22,713 nt of DNA, from the NCBI GenBank assembly GCA_007118525.1, contig SKRK01000082.1, positions 1 to 22,713 of the forward strand, read 5' to 3'. The notes under the pieces are model-generated. The model was not told where the DNA came from. It did no database searches and worked only from the letters and a program-made list of their open reading frames with translations. The DNA is from Balneolaceae bacterium. GTDB lineage: Bacteria > Bacteroidota > Rhodothermia > Balneolales > Balneolaceae. This document shows, piece by piece, positions 9,085 through 17,125 of this stretch; positions within the stretch are counted from its first letter, which is position 1, and every line of letters starts with the position of its first letter. Made by a program: the position numbers and the translations under genes.

Positions 9085-12000
9085 TTAAGCCAAACCTGAG
9101 TTAGTATTTCGTAGTTTTGCAAGATAGGATGTTCTCGGGCGAACATTCATCTCTTCGAGCATTACATAATTTCGATCATTCATTTTATCCTGTGAAATTT
9201 TGCTCTCTCTGTCGGTGAGATCACCAAATGAGATCGCATTGGCCGGACAGGCTTGCTGACAGGCCGTTTTCACGGTGCCATCGGCCGGCTTTAGGGATCC
9301 GGTAGCAATTTTTGTGTCTCGTTTAGCTCGGTTTACCCTCTGAACACAATAACTGCATTTCTCAATAACACCACGGAAACGAACGGTTACTTCAGGGTTC
9401 ATTGCCATCTGTATGATTTCAGGATCATCGCCGGTGGTTAAAAACTCTTTTGTGTAATTGAAGAAGTTAAATCTTCGCACTTTAAACGGGCAGTTATTCG
9501 CGCAATAACGGGTGCCGATACAGCGGTTATAGGTCATCTGATTCATGCCATCTTCACTGTGAGTAGTGGCCGCAACCGGGCAAACCTGTTCGCATGGTGC
9601 AAGTTCGCAGTGCATACAGGGAACCGGCTGATGGTAAACCGTTGGATTGTCCTGATCGCCCTCATAGTAACGATCGGTGCGGATCCAGTGCATAATTCGC
9701 CGCCGCCCAACTTCCCGTTTGCCAATAACCGGGATATTATTTTCTGCCTGGCATGCGATGGTGCATACGCCACAGCCAAAACAGGCATTTAGATCGATCG
9801 CCATTCCCCACTGTGGCTGGTGCTCGGGTCCGTACTGCTCTGTAAACAGCGAAATAGGCCCCTGGTCGGCTGTACCGCGTGCTTCAGCCTCTTTCATGCC
9901 GGGCACTTCAAAACCGTGAAAGCTCTTGAAGGTGGCAAAATCAGGTTTTTCTTTGTATTCGTCCAGTGAAGCAGTGCGGATCATATCACGGCCTTCAAGG
10001 CTGTGGTGATCCTGTACACATGCAATTTCATATTTCGCGCCGGTAGGTTCTACATTAGCCGATTGATAAAACATCGAAGCGCTGGTACGAAGAGGGTAGG
10101 TATCTACGCCAACCCCGTCTGCTACACGCCCTACATTTTGCCTTCCATAACCTGTTGTAAGGGTGATGGAATCGTCGGCATGCCCGGGTTGTACCCAGGC
10201 AGCAATCTCTATGGTCTGATCGCCTGCTGCTATTCGTACTGTTGGAACTTCATTGCTGCTAAAGCTTCGATCTGAGGGCAATCCCAGTGATTCTGCCGTT
10301 CGTGGACTCATCAGGGCTACGTTATCCCATGTAATCTTGGTCATTGGCTCGGGCAGCTCCTGAAGCCAGCCGCTATTGGCATAACGCCCATCAAATAGAG
10401 TGGCGTCAGGTTTAATGCTGATCTCCATTCCGGAAACCGGCTCTGCAGAGAGATGCTCTCTGATACCGGCACTGAAGTTACCTGAAAGTGCTACATCTAC
10501 AGAATCAAAACCGGTATCGGGATCGAGTCCGTCATGGAGTACCACTTCCCATTGGCGAGTGAAATCATTTGTGAAATAGTTGCTCCAGGTCTCCTGTACA
10601 AGATCGTAACCTGTACTTTCTTCGCCTGTTAATATGGTATTTAAAAACTCAATCTCGCTGAGGCCATCAAAAAGAGGCAAGATCTGAGGCTGTACAACAG
10701 ATCTCTGACCGGTATAGGAGAGTCCATCGGACCATGTTTCGAGAAAATGTGCACGGTTTACGTGCCAGTCGCATATACGTGAAGTTTCGTCGTAGTAATC
10801 GGCCAGATGTATTTTTGTTTCAACATTTGCCAATGCCAGAGCAAGATCCAGGTCGGCAGGGGCGGTATAAACCAGGTTGGTTCCAATCAATACAACGGTA
10901 TCGTAGGTGCCTGCCTTCAATTGCATCATGGCATCCATAAAAGCCTGCCGTTCATCTCTGTTGTCACGAAACGGAAGCTCGTGATAGGTAACGCTGTTAC
11001 CGGCGTTGTTCAGTGCTAGATTGATGGCGGCTACAGCTGCATGTACTCCGGGCGAATGCTGTTGTCCAGCCGTTACGACAGAGTTGCCTCGATTTCCCAG
11101 AAGATCATCCGCCAAACGGGATATCCAGTCGTGTGTTGAAAAAGTATTGCTTACACCGCTAAAGGCTTGTAAACCAGTTACCTGTTCGGAGAGTTTTGCA
11201 GCCAATGCATATGTGAACGCTTCAATTTGAGAAGACTTCAGCCTTAATCTGTGATCGGCATAGGAGCCGGTAGAGGTAAAGGAGTTTTCAACACAGTAAA
11301 TTCTCGACATGGAATCTTCCACAGTTTGAACTCTGCGTTTGCCGGTTGTTTTATAGGCGTTTTCGACACTGTTTTTATGGCCGTTGGGGCTCATAAAGTC
11401 ATCGTCCAGAGAAACTACAATATCAGCCTTGTCAAAATGATTTACGGTTCTGAGCCGGCGGCCGAATGCCAGCTGAGTGCCTTCAATGGCATTATCATCA
11501 GAAAATGGTTCGTACGTAACCCACTCAGCGTTGGAGAAACGTCTTAGTGCATCACCTTTCAATCGGTTTAATGTAGGCGATGAGCTGGCTTCGCTGATAA
11601 ACAGAATATTTCTCGCGGTGTCTGAGAAATGACTGGCTGCAAAAGTTTCAAAATCCGATTTTGAAACTTTCTCTTCGTTGCGCACGGGCGATCGTGACCT
11701 GTCAGGGTCATACATACTCAAAATGCCTGCCTGCTGGTAGATGTTGGTTCTCCCGCCACTTGAGGGGTGATCTTCATTTCCCTCCAGTTTGGTAGGACGC
11801 CCTTCATTGTTTTCTACAATTAAACCGGTTACCGTATCCTGAAATGGAATACTTGTGGCATAAAAGTTGGGAACCCCCAGAACTAAGTCTTCAGGCTGAC
11901 TTCTGTAGGGAAGAATTTTTTGAATCGGCCTGCGGCAGGATGCAAATCCGGCCAGGGCAATGGATGCTCCCATTACCCGCAAAAAGCTTCTTCGTGAAAC

Positions 12001-12123
12001 CTGATCTGTAAGCTCGGTTGCATTTTCAGGGAATTCACGCTCTACAAACTTTTCGTACTCTTTGTTTTTAGCAAGTTCGTTTAAGCTTTTCCAGTATGTG
12101 GTTTTTGTCGACTGATCGCTCAT
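9085..12123 (-). CDS. actB: ACIII subunit ActB: molybdopterin-like domain fused to FeS domain, with extended Tat signal
   Basis: At 1012 residues this is the large peripheral subunit of alternative complex III. An extended Tat leader begins with YWKSLNELAKNKEYEKFVER, typical of the MoCo/4Fe-4S extended-Tat family, and reaches the twin-arginine motif SRRSFLR at 43-49. LAGFASC with Cys63 follows, so lipid attachment is also possible. A molybdopterin oxidoreductase-like region occupies most of 80-770. A ferredoxin-like region with four cysteine clusters follows (about 780-965): CFGCGVCTIAC, CMHCELAPCEQVCP, CIGTRYCANNCP and CSYC...CQQACP. In solved ACIII structures this subunit carries three [4Fe-4S] and one [3Fe-4S] centres and no molybdenum. 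It passes electrons from the quinol site towards the ActA hemes. Confidence 0.95.
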   Translation of the reverse strand: MSDQSTKTTYWKSLNELAKNKEYEKFVEREFPENATELTDQVSRRSFLRVMGASIALAGFASCRRPIQKILPYRSQPEDLVLGVPNFYATSIPFQDTVTGLIVENNEGRPTKLEGNEDHPSSGGRTNIYQQAGILSMYDPDRSRSPVRNEEKVSKSDFETFAASHFSDTARNILFISEASSSPTLNRLKGDALRRFSNAEWVTYEPFSDDNAIEGTQLAFGRRLRTVNHFDKADIVVSLDDDFMSPNGHKNSVENAYKTTGKRRVQTVEDSMSRIYCVENSFTSTGSYADHRLRLKSSQIEAFTYALAAKLSEQVTGLQAFSGVSNTFSTHDWISRLADDLLGNRGNSVVTAGQQHSPGVHAAVAAINLALNNAGNSVTYHELPFRDNRDERQAFMDAMMQLKAGTYDTVVLIGTNLVYTAPADLDLALALANVETKIHLADYYDETSRICDWHVNRAHFLETWSDGLSYTGQRSVVQPQILPLFDGLSEIEFLNTILTGEESTGYDLVQETWSNYFTNDFTRQWEVVLHDGLDPDTGFDSVDVALSGNFSAGIREHLSAEPVSGMEISIKPDATLFDGRYANSGWLQELPEPMTKITWDNVALMSPRTAESLGLPSDRSFSSNEVPTVRIAAGDQTIEIAAWVQPGHADDSITLTTGYGRQNVGRVADGVGVDTYPLRTSASMFYQSANVEPTGAKYEIACVQDHHSLEGRDMIRTASLDEYKEKPDFATFKSFHGFEVPGMKEAEARGTADQGPISLFTEQYGPEHQPQWGMAIDLNACFGCGVCTIACQAENNIPVIGKREVGRRRIMHWIRTDRYYEGDQDNPTVYHQPVPCMHCELAPCEQVCPVAATTHSEDGMNQMTYNRCIGTRYCANNCPFKVRRFNFFNYTKEFLTTGDDPEIIQMAMNPEVTVRFRGVIEKCSYCVQRVNRAKRDTKIATGSLKPADGTVKTACQQACPANAISFGDLTDRESKISQDKMNDRNYVMLEEMNVRPRTSYLAKLRNTNSGLA

Positions 12124-12173
12124 TCTTTACAGAATATTAAATTGAAACTCGTGGTTAAAAGGTATCAAATAAA

Positions 12174-12818
12174 TTAGAAGTGACAGCTCTGGCAATAGGT
12201 TGGGGCATTGATGTTATGCTTGGCTACAAGTTCAAGGCCAAGCTCAAGTTGATTTTCCGCAACATATCCCATAGTGGTAACTTCAGAAACCGGCCTTACG
12301 TGTTTTTCCGGCTCTCTGTGACAATCCAGGCACCATCCCATACTCAGTGGCATAGCCTGGTAAACAATCTCCATTCTATCAACGCGGCCATGGCACGATT
12401 CACAGCCAACTCCTACGTTTACGTGGACCGCATGGTTGAAGTAGGCATAATCGGGCAGCGAATGAACTTTGATCCACTCCACGGGCATACCGCTCTCATA
12501 ACTGTCGCGAACCGGCTGAAGGCTCTCAGCATCTGTTTTAATCTGGCTGTGGCAGTTCATGCAGGTTTGGGTAGTGGGAATGTTAGCATACTTGGATTCT
12601 GTTACCTGAGTGTGACAGTACTGGCAGTCCATACCCAATTGCCCAACATGTACCTTATGACTGAAAGGAACAGGTTGCTCTGGTGCGTAACCCACATGGG
12701 TAAATTCGGGTGAGAAGAAATACCAAACGCCAAACACAGATGCATTCAGAATAATAATAATCCCAATGAGTATTCTTTTGGGCGCTTCGTTTGCCCAACT
12801 TGGAAAAATCTGAGCCAT
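12174..12818 (-). CDS. actA: ACIII subunit ActA, membrane-anchored pentaheme cytochrome c
   Basis: This 214-residue first gene of the operon encodes the multiheme cytochrome of alternative complex III. One N-terminal helix (about 16-35) anchors it and leaves the rest outside. Five CxxCH motifs are present: 65-69 (CQYCH), 86-90 (CMNCH), 139-143 (CESCH), 163-167 (CLDCH) and 209-213 (CQSCH), the last only one residue from the C-terminus. Extra His residues (for example in PFSHKVHVG and FNHAVHVN) are likely distal heme ligands. It receives electrons from the ActB iron-sulfur chain and hands them to ActE. Length and heme count match known ActA. The gene lies 50 bases upstream of actB. Confidence 0.95.
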   Translation of the reverse strand: MAQIFPSWANEAPKRILIGIIIILNASVFGVWYFFSPEFTHVGYAPEQPVPFSHKVHVGQLGMDCQYCHTQVTESKYANIPTTQTCMNCHSQIKTDAESLQPVRDSYESGMPVEWIKVHSLPDYAYFNHAVHVNVGVGCESCHGRVDRMEIVYQAMPLSMGWCLDCHREPEKHVRPVSEVTTMGYVAENQLELGLELVAKHNINAPTYCQSCHF

Positions 12819-12989
12819 AAGATCAGTTAAAAATTACCATTAGCTGTTTCAGAAAATATTACCGGCACGTAGACGGCAAGAAGGTACCGAAAAATTAAAA
12901 ACCCCCATACCATATTTGTATATTTACCGGGTATTTAAACTCATTCTAAATAGTTAGAGTCGATGATAGTTATTTGAATGAATCAGTCT

Positions 12990-12997
12990 CAAAGATA
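12990..12997 (-). promoter_or_regulatory. Candidate -7 element for the act-cox operon
   Basis: On the minus strand this reads TATCTTTG, an exact match to the Bacteroidota -7 consensus TAnnTTTG. It would give a leader of roughly 165 bases before actA. No convincing -33 TTTG lies at the usual distance, so the call rests on one eight-base match in AT-rich DNA. Confidence 0.3.
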
Positions 12998-13221
12998 GGA
13001 CACAGCTCTTTAACTTGCAGAAATTTTGATCAATTATTTTTACCTCTGATTTATCATGCATAAAGCAATAATTAGTTTAATATAAAATGAAATTAAAGAG
13101 ATTGAATGATAGTGTTTTAGGAATGATATGGAGAGAAAAAGGTGTTTGTGGTGTCACTTTGTTTAGAGAAAAAACACCCGTTATTTTTAAAAAAATCTGA
13201 CTTTTTGAAAAAGAAAAGCCC

Positions 13222-13229
13222 TATTTTTG
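13222..13229 (+). promoter_or_regulatory. Candidate -7 element for the DUF420 gene
   Basis: TATTTTTG matches TAnnTTTG exactly and lies 34 bases before the DUF420 start, a sensible distance for a short leader. A TTTG at 13204-13207 is closer (14 bases) than the usual -33 spacing. The match alone is suggestive, not decisive. Confidence 0.35.
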
Positions 13230-13263
13230 TGCGTATAAACAATTTTTTATCATCACAGCGCCC

Positions 13264-13833
13264 ATGGATTCATCTCTTGATAAGCAGTTAACTGTAGATT
13301 TTATTAGAAACATAAGTGTTCCAAAAGCTATCGGAACTATTCTTATGATTAGCGGTATCGCCTTTCTCTTTTTAATATGGCTGATCTATTTCCGGGAAAC
13401 TGCAGAGGAAACGGCTGCCTGGGTTGCAAACTTGCCGGCCCTGAATGCATTTTTAAACAGCGTGAGTACGGTACTGATTGTGGGTGGATTTTTGGCGATA
13501 AAAAAGCGAAAATTCATTCTGCACATGAAACTGATGCTGACTGCATTTATAACCTCCTCTCTTTTTCTGATAAGCTATCTTGTTTATCACAATTTTGTAG
13601 GCCATACAGTCTTTCCGGGCGAGGGGGTAATCAGGCCGGTCTATTTTACCATACTTATATCTCACATAATCCTGTCGGCCTTTGTGGTGCCGCTTGTGCT
13701 AACAAGTTACTATTTTGCCTTTGCAGGTAAATTTAAAACCCACCGCAAGGTATCGAAGTGGACATTCCCCATATGGTTATATGTCTCCATTACCGGGGTT
13801 GTAATCTTCTTTATACTAAACGCGTACGTTTAG
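13264..13833 (+). CDS. DUF420 (YozB-like) membrane protein
   Basis: This 189-residue protein has five predicted helices (about 23-42, 59-77, 92-109, 126-150, 167-187). It carries family-typical histidines: His87 in FILHMKLM, His109 and His114 in YHNFVGHT, His134 in ISHIILS, and His160 in KTHRKVSKWTFP. DUF420 proteins resemble the CtaG/heme-handling membrane families and are often encoded beside cytochrome oxidase genes. A role in oxidase assembly or in heme or copper handling is inferred, not shown. The gene diverges from the act-cox operon, which supports that link. The start was chosen because it is the first ATG after a -7-like element; no Shine-Dalgarno is visible. Family assignment is firm, function unknown. 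Confidence 0.88.
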   Translation: MDSSLDKQLTVDFIRNISVPKAIGTILMISGIAFLFLIWLIYFRETAEETAAWVANLPALNAFLNSVSTVLIVGGFLAIKKRKFILHMKLMLTAFITSSLFLISYLVYHNFVGHTVFPGEGVIRPVYFTILISHIILSAFVVPLVLTSYYFAFAGKFKTHRKVSKWTFPIWLYVSITGVVIFFILNAYV

Positions 13834-13882
13834 CCCAGATTTTTTGGTAAGTACAGGGCGCAGCGACTCCCGGTTAACGAAA

Positions 13883-13925
13883 TACGGTTTTGCCACCTGC
13901 ACAGGGCAGGCGGCAAATTTCCGTA
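13883..13925. terminator. Large imperfect hairpin between convergent genes
   Basis: An outer TACGG (13883-13887) pairs with CCGTA (13921-13925). An inner TTTGCC-A-CCTGC arm (13889-13900) pairs with GCAGG-C-GGCAAA (13906-13917), leaving a five-base loop and one A/C mismatch. It lies between the convergent DUF420 and UPF0173 genes, so it could end transcription in both directions. No clean T-tract follows on either strand. It may instead be a palindromic repeat. Confidence 0.4.
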
Positions 13926-14034
13926 GTACTGTAGTTGTTTATTGATACTGAATCGAAAAGGGAAGAGTCCGACACAAAGAATTTGAAATCGAAACGCTAT
14001 TGAATCAACTCTTTCCCGGCAGCGCACATTGCGA

Positions 14035-14739
14035 CTATCCCAGGAACTGCTCTCCGGGATCCGGGATCGTTACCTTAGTATCACAGTACTCTTCGGTGAA
14101 AGATTTAAACTCCTCGGGATCGCCTGTTAAAACCGGAAATGTTCCATAGTGGATAGGGATGGCAAGCTTGGCTCCGATCATTTCGCAGCAGATTGCGGCT
14201 TCTTGCGGCCCCATGGTATAATGGTCGCCAATGGGTACGGCAATTACATGCGGTTCATAAATCTCACCGTATATCTCAAGATCACTGAAAATATTTGTAT
14301 CCCCCAAATGATAGAAACAGATGTCATCTTCGAAGGAGACCACCAACCCGCCGGCTTCACCTGCATATTCACCTCCAAATGAGGAGCTGTGGTTTGCATT
14401 TACAAGCGTGACGGAGAAATCGTCAAAGTGAACGGTTCCACCTTTATTGAACTCTACTCTCTGTTCCTCTTTTAACCCCTTCTTTTTCAAGAGTTGAGAA
14501 AGTTCAACCTGGGCAACAACCATACATCCCGTTTTCTTTGCAAGCTCAAGAGTGTCGCCCACGTGGTCTTCATGGCCATGTGTTAACAGTATATAATCAA
14601 TATCATCGGGTTGTTTGTACGCTTCCGGCGTTTTAGGGTTATCTGAAAGAAAGGGATCGACGTAAATAACTTTTCCGGATGGTGATTCAAGTCGAAAGGT
14701 AGAGTGTCCCAGCCACCAGGCTTTTATTTTAGTTTCCAT
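14035..14739 (-). CDS. UPF0173 metal-dependent hydrolase (metallo-beta-lactamase fold)
   Basis: This 234-residue protein is of the UPF0173/YtkL-like family, cytoplasmic and without a signal peptide. The metal-binding motif THGHEDH supplies His54, His56, Asp58 and His59. Further ligand candidates are His117 (NANHSSSFGG), Asp147 (YHLGDTNIF) and His197 (IPIHYGTFP). WWLGHSTFRLE at the N-terminus and VDPFLSDNP are family hallmarks. Substrate is unknown; relatives are annotated only as hydrolases, and the fold is shared with RNase Z and UlaG-type lactonases. It is a single gene, convergent with the DUF420 gene. The ATG at the upstream end gives the usual family length, so the start is probably right. 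Confidence 0.92.
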   Translation of the reverse strand: METKIKAWWLGHSTFRLESPSGKVIYVDPFLSDNPKTPEAYKQPDDIDYILLTHGHEDHVGDTLELAKKTGCMVVAQVELSQLLKKKGLKEEQRVEFNKGGTVHFDDFSVTLVNANHSSSFGGEYAGEAGGLVVSFEDDICFYHLGDTNIFSDLEIYGEIYEPHVIAVPIGDHYTMGPQEAAICCEMIGAKLAIPIHYGTFPVLTGDPEEFKSFTEEYCDTKVTIPDPGEQFLG

Positions 14740-15066
14740 AGTCGCTCTTATTTGATTAGTTGTTAGTTCTGCTATTATTCAATTTAACAAAATGATGGGA
14801 GGAATCGTTGGAAAATCAGCAGCCGGATCACTATATGAGCAGATTTTGGTTCTTTGTTGTTTATTGTCTCATTGGGATGCCCCGGTATGGGTAATCGCAT
14901 CACCCACTTCCTGGCAGATATGGATACCACCGATTCACCAGACGTTCCTGACAGAACACAGATAGAGATAGATCGTATCGCTACTGTTACAGATCACACG
15001 TACCCGCAGGGCGTATCCTTGTGGTCTGTTCCTGATCATTATAACAGCTTGTGATTGACTCCGGTT

Positions 15067-15139
15067 TCGTCTCATCAGAGACGATGGATCACTAACATAA
15101 AATATGTGATCGTGTTTCTCCACGTTTCGTGAGGAACGT
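15067..15139. other. Cluster of consecutive small hairpins, possible structured RNA
   Basis: Three or four inverted repeats follow one another. TCGTCTC/GAGACGA has a four-base loop (15067-15084), and GATCAC/GTGATC spans 15087-15111. CACG/CGTG (15121-15131) competes with ACGTT/AACGT (15122-15139). Such density in non-coding DNA suggests a folded transcript or a degraded palindromic element. Strand and function are unknown. Confidence 0.3.
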
Positions 15140-15343
15140 TCGATGGACTATGGAACATAACATCATAAACTGACTTCATCGGATAAGCCTTACCCAAATA
15201 GATCAATATAGGACCAGGTTATTATCTGCCTTTATTACGATTTGAACTACCGTTGCCATACCTATAGTGTGTGTTGGTTCTCTCTAAGAATTAAATTCAT
15301 TCTTGAACAATTACTCATTAGTTTATTACTTAAAAGAAGTGAT

Positions 15344-15357
15344 GTTTAACATTAAAC
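15344..15357. promoter_or_regulatory. Inverted repeat just upstream of yciO
   Basis: GTTTAA-CA-TTAAAC is a perfect 6-2-6 palindrome ending 10 bases before the ATG. Its position would suit an operator or a leader hairpin. The same GTTTAA/TTAAAC arms border a larger palindrome near 17.9 kb, which may be chance in AT-rich DNA. Confidence 0.25.
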
Positions 15358-15367
15358 CTGAAAATGC

Positions 15368-16051
15368 ATGCCTATGTCTCATCGAATTAAACTCCACCCC
15401 GACTCACCTCATAAAAAGAAAATATTTGAGTTAGCTGATGAACTGATAAATGGGGGAGTAGCCGTTGTTCCAACCGATAGCCAATATGCGTTGGTCTGCG
15501 ACTATCAAAATAAAAAGGGAATTGATAGAATTCGCAAAATCCGGCGCTTTGACAAGAAAGACCATCTTACGGTGATGTGTCACAGTTTGCAGCATGTAGC
15601 TACATTTGCAAACCTTTCGGATACAAATTTCAAATTGATTAAGAGGCTTATTCCGGGGCCGTACACATTCATATTGCCGGCAACCCGCGAAGTTCCGCGC
15701 CTTCTCACCCATCCCAAAAAACGTACGGTCGGTATCCGTGTTCCCGACAATCCAATCTGTCTGGAGATGATTGATGTGCTAGGCCGTCCTGTTCTGGCTA
15801 TTACGGCAAAGATGCCGGATGTGGAGCACGCCCACCCGGAAGATGGTGACAGAGAATTATTTCTAAGCCGTTTCGATATGGTGGTTGATGTAGTTGTGGA
15901 TGACCAGGGGACTCTTCCCACTGTCGAAACCACAATCGTTGATCTTACCGGCGACCAACCTGAACTACTGCGTGAAGGTTTGGGGATGGATGGCCTGCTT
16001 GAAGCCCTGGCTCTTGAGGGCTTGACAATGGCAGACAGGGTGGCTGTATGA
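15368..16051 (+). CDS. yciO: YciO/Sua5-YrdC family protein (threonylcarbamoyl-AMP synthase-like)
   Basis: This 227-residue YrdC-fold protein is closest to the YciO branch. It starts like E. coli YciO (IKLHPDSPHKKK, with GGVAVVPTDSQYAL at about 29-42) and continues with IRKIRRFDKKDHLTVMC, GPYTFILPATREVPR, and VGIRVPDNPICLEM. YrdC/Sua5 enzymes make the threonylcarbamoyl-AMP used for t6A in ANN-decoding tRNAs. YciO proteins share the fold but usually do not fully replace TsaC, so the cellular role is less certain. The family PTDSGYALGC becomes PTDSQYALVC here, two changes at a normally glycine-rich spot in the nucleotide pocket. The second Met (residue 3) is an alternative start. It overlaps pfkA by ATGA, which indicates co-translation. 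Confidence 0.88.
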   Translation: MPMSHRIKLHPDSPHKKKIFELADELINGGVAVVPTDSQYALVCDYQNKKGIDRIRKIRRFDKKDHLTVMCHSLQHVATFANLSDTNFKLIKRLIPGPYTFILPATREVPRLLTHPKKRTVGIRVPDNPICLEMIDVLGRPVLAITAKMPDVEHAHPEDGDRELFLSRFDMVVDVVVDDQGTLPTVETTIVDLTGDQPELLREGLGMDGLLEALALEGLTMADRVAV

Positions 16052-17124
16052 AAATTGCAATTAATACCGGTGGGGGAGATGCTCCCGGGCTGAATGCTGC
16101 AATTCGGTCGGCTACACTTTCAGCTCTTCGAATGGGGTGGGAGGTAGTTGGCATTCAAAACGGCTACGGGTCGCTTTACACTGACGAACCATTTATACCA
16201 CTCACCCGGGAACGTGTGCGGGGTATAACCATGCTGGGAGGCACGATTTTGGGTACAGCCAATCGCGGCAATCCCTTTGAAATGCCCTACAAGAAACAGG
16301 ATGGCACCTGGGATGCAGAAGACCGCTCAGATGAGCTCGTTGATGTATTTCGACGCTATGGAGTAGACGCACTGGTTGCTATAGGCGGTGACGGATCCAT
16401 GCGAATTGCAAATAGGATTGCCAAAAAAGGAGTTAAAGTTGTTGGGGTTCCAAAAACGATTGATAATGATATTTGGGCCTGTGATATCTCCCTGGGCTTT
16501 GATACAGCTGTAACCACGGCCACCGATGCGATTGATAAAATTGCAACAACGGCGCAATCTCACAGAAGAATAATGGTAGTTGAGGTGATGGGTCGCTATG
16601 CCGGGTGGATTGCACTGCACTCGGGACTATCTGCCTCGGCAGATGCTATCCTGATTCCGGAAATTGAGTTTAGCCTGGAATCAATTGTTGATAAAATTTT
16701 TGAGAGAGAGGCAAAGGGCGAAAAATATTCAATCATTGTTGTGGCAGAAGGGGCAGTGGAAGTGGGCGGAAGCCGTTTTGTGAAAGGAAAGAAAATCGGG
16801 CAATCGGAACAGCTGGGCGGAATAGCTGAATATCTTGAAAGCGAATTGAGCGAACGAACAGGTAAAGAGTCCCGATCGCTGGTGTTGGGGCATCTGCAGA
16901 GGGGAGGCGTGCCTTCAGCTTACGACAGGCTGATATCGCTTAGATTTGGAGCTGCTGCCGTGAGGGTGCTTGATGAAGGGCAGGTGAATAAAATGATTGT
17001 CATGCAACAAAGTACCATACGGGCCATACCCCTGGAAGAGGTTGCTGATAAAATGAAGCTGGTGCCACTAGACAGTGATACAATAGCAACAGCCAGGGAA
17101 ATTGGAATTTGTTTGGGAGATTGA
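16048..17124 (+). CDS. pfkA: 6-phosphofructokinase
   Basis: This 358-residue cytoplasmic glycolytic enzyme phosphorylates fructose 6-phosphate to fructose 1,6-bisphosphate. Motifs are TGGGDAPGLNAAIR (7-20), GGDGS (113-117), PKTIDND (135-141, with Asp139 as the probable catalytic base), VMGRYAGW (180-187) and GHLQRGG (281-287). The two residues that distinguish phosphoryl donors are Gly116 (E. coli 104) and Lys136 (E. coli 124). Classical bacterial ATP enzymes have Gly/Gly and PPi enzymes Asp/Lys. Gly/Lys is the pattern of the group III or mixed-substrate branch and of trypanosomatid ATP-PFKs, so ATP is the likelier donor. The ATG overlaps the yciO stop (ATGA), and the ytxJ-like gene starts 1 base after its stop. 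Confidence 0.95.
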   Translation: MKIAINTGGGDAPGLNAAIRSATLSALRMGWEVVGIQNGYGSLYTDEPFIPLTRERVRGITMLGGTILGTANRGNPFEMPYKKQDGTWDAEDRSDELVDVFRRYGVDALVAIGGDGSMRIANRIAKKGVKVVGVPKTIDNDIWACDISLGFDTAVTTATDAIDKIATTAQSHRRIMVVEVMGRYAGWIALHSGLSASADAILIPEIEFSLESIVDKIFEREAKGEKYSIIVVAEGAVEVGGSRFVKGKKIGQSEQLGGIAEYLESELSERTGKESRSLVLGHLQRGGVPSAYDRLISLRFGAAAVRVLDEGQVNKMIVMQQSTIRAIPLEEVADKMKLVPLDSDTIATAREIGICLGD

Positions 17125-17125
17125 T

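Larger units (their letters stand above)
12819..13263. other. Divergent intergenic region between actA and the DUF420 gene (445 bp)
   Basis: This AT-rich spacer separates the leftward respiratory operon from the rightward DUF420 gene, so it should hold both promoters. One Bacteroidota-type -7 candidate was found on each strand (listed separately). A 13-base palindrome CTTTTTGAAAAAG lies at 13201-13213, just before the rightward -7 candidate. A 37-codon frame at 13087-13200 has no recognisable product. No transcription-factor site could be named with confidence. Confidence 0.7.
14740..15367. other. Long gene-poor intergenic region (628 bp)
   Basis: It separates the leftward UPF0173 gene from the rightward yciO-pfk-ytxJ unit. 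Frames inside it (the longest is 66 codons) have no recognisable motif, and I treat them as chance. The middle carries a run of small perfect hairpins (15067-15139), and a 6-2-6 inverted repeat lies just before yciO (both listed separately). No promoter consensus match was found. Its length and patchy composition could reflect a decayed gene, a non-coding RNA or a long leader; none can be shown here. Confidence 0.6.

Noticed and set aside
9085..12123. ActB as a catalytic molybdenum oxidoreductase such as a formate or polysulfide enzyme
   Set aside because: Gene order actA-F and the single fused Mo-like/FeS chain identify ACIII, whose molybdopterin-like domain is known to lack the cofactor.
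12180..12713. Plus-strand open frame of 177 codons opposite actA
   Set aside because: It lies wholly antisense to actA, whose five CxxCH motifs are unmistakable, and its translation shows no domain or plausible composition.
13087..13200. 37-codon plus-strand frame (MKLKRLNDSVLGMIWREKG...) in the actA-DUF420 spacer
   Set aside because: It has an ATG and a stop but no recognisable motif, no ribosome site and no partner gene. It may be chance in a promoter region.
13830..14027. 65-codon minus-strand frame downstream of DUF420
   Set aside because: It spans the large hairpin, has no motif and would overlap the DUF420 stop. It is probably non-coding.
14854..15054. 66-codon plus-strand frame in the long intergenic region
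   Set aside because: It has no family-like pattern and no ribosome site. An overlapping minus-strand frame (14935-15123) is equally unconvincing.
17102..17125. Upstream ATG for the ytxJ-like gene inside pfkA
   Set aside because: It would add eight residues (MEFVWEID) read out of frame from pfkA. The ATG one base after the pfkA stop is the simpler choice.
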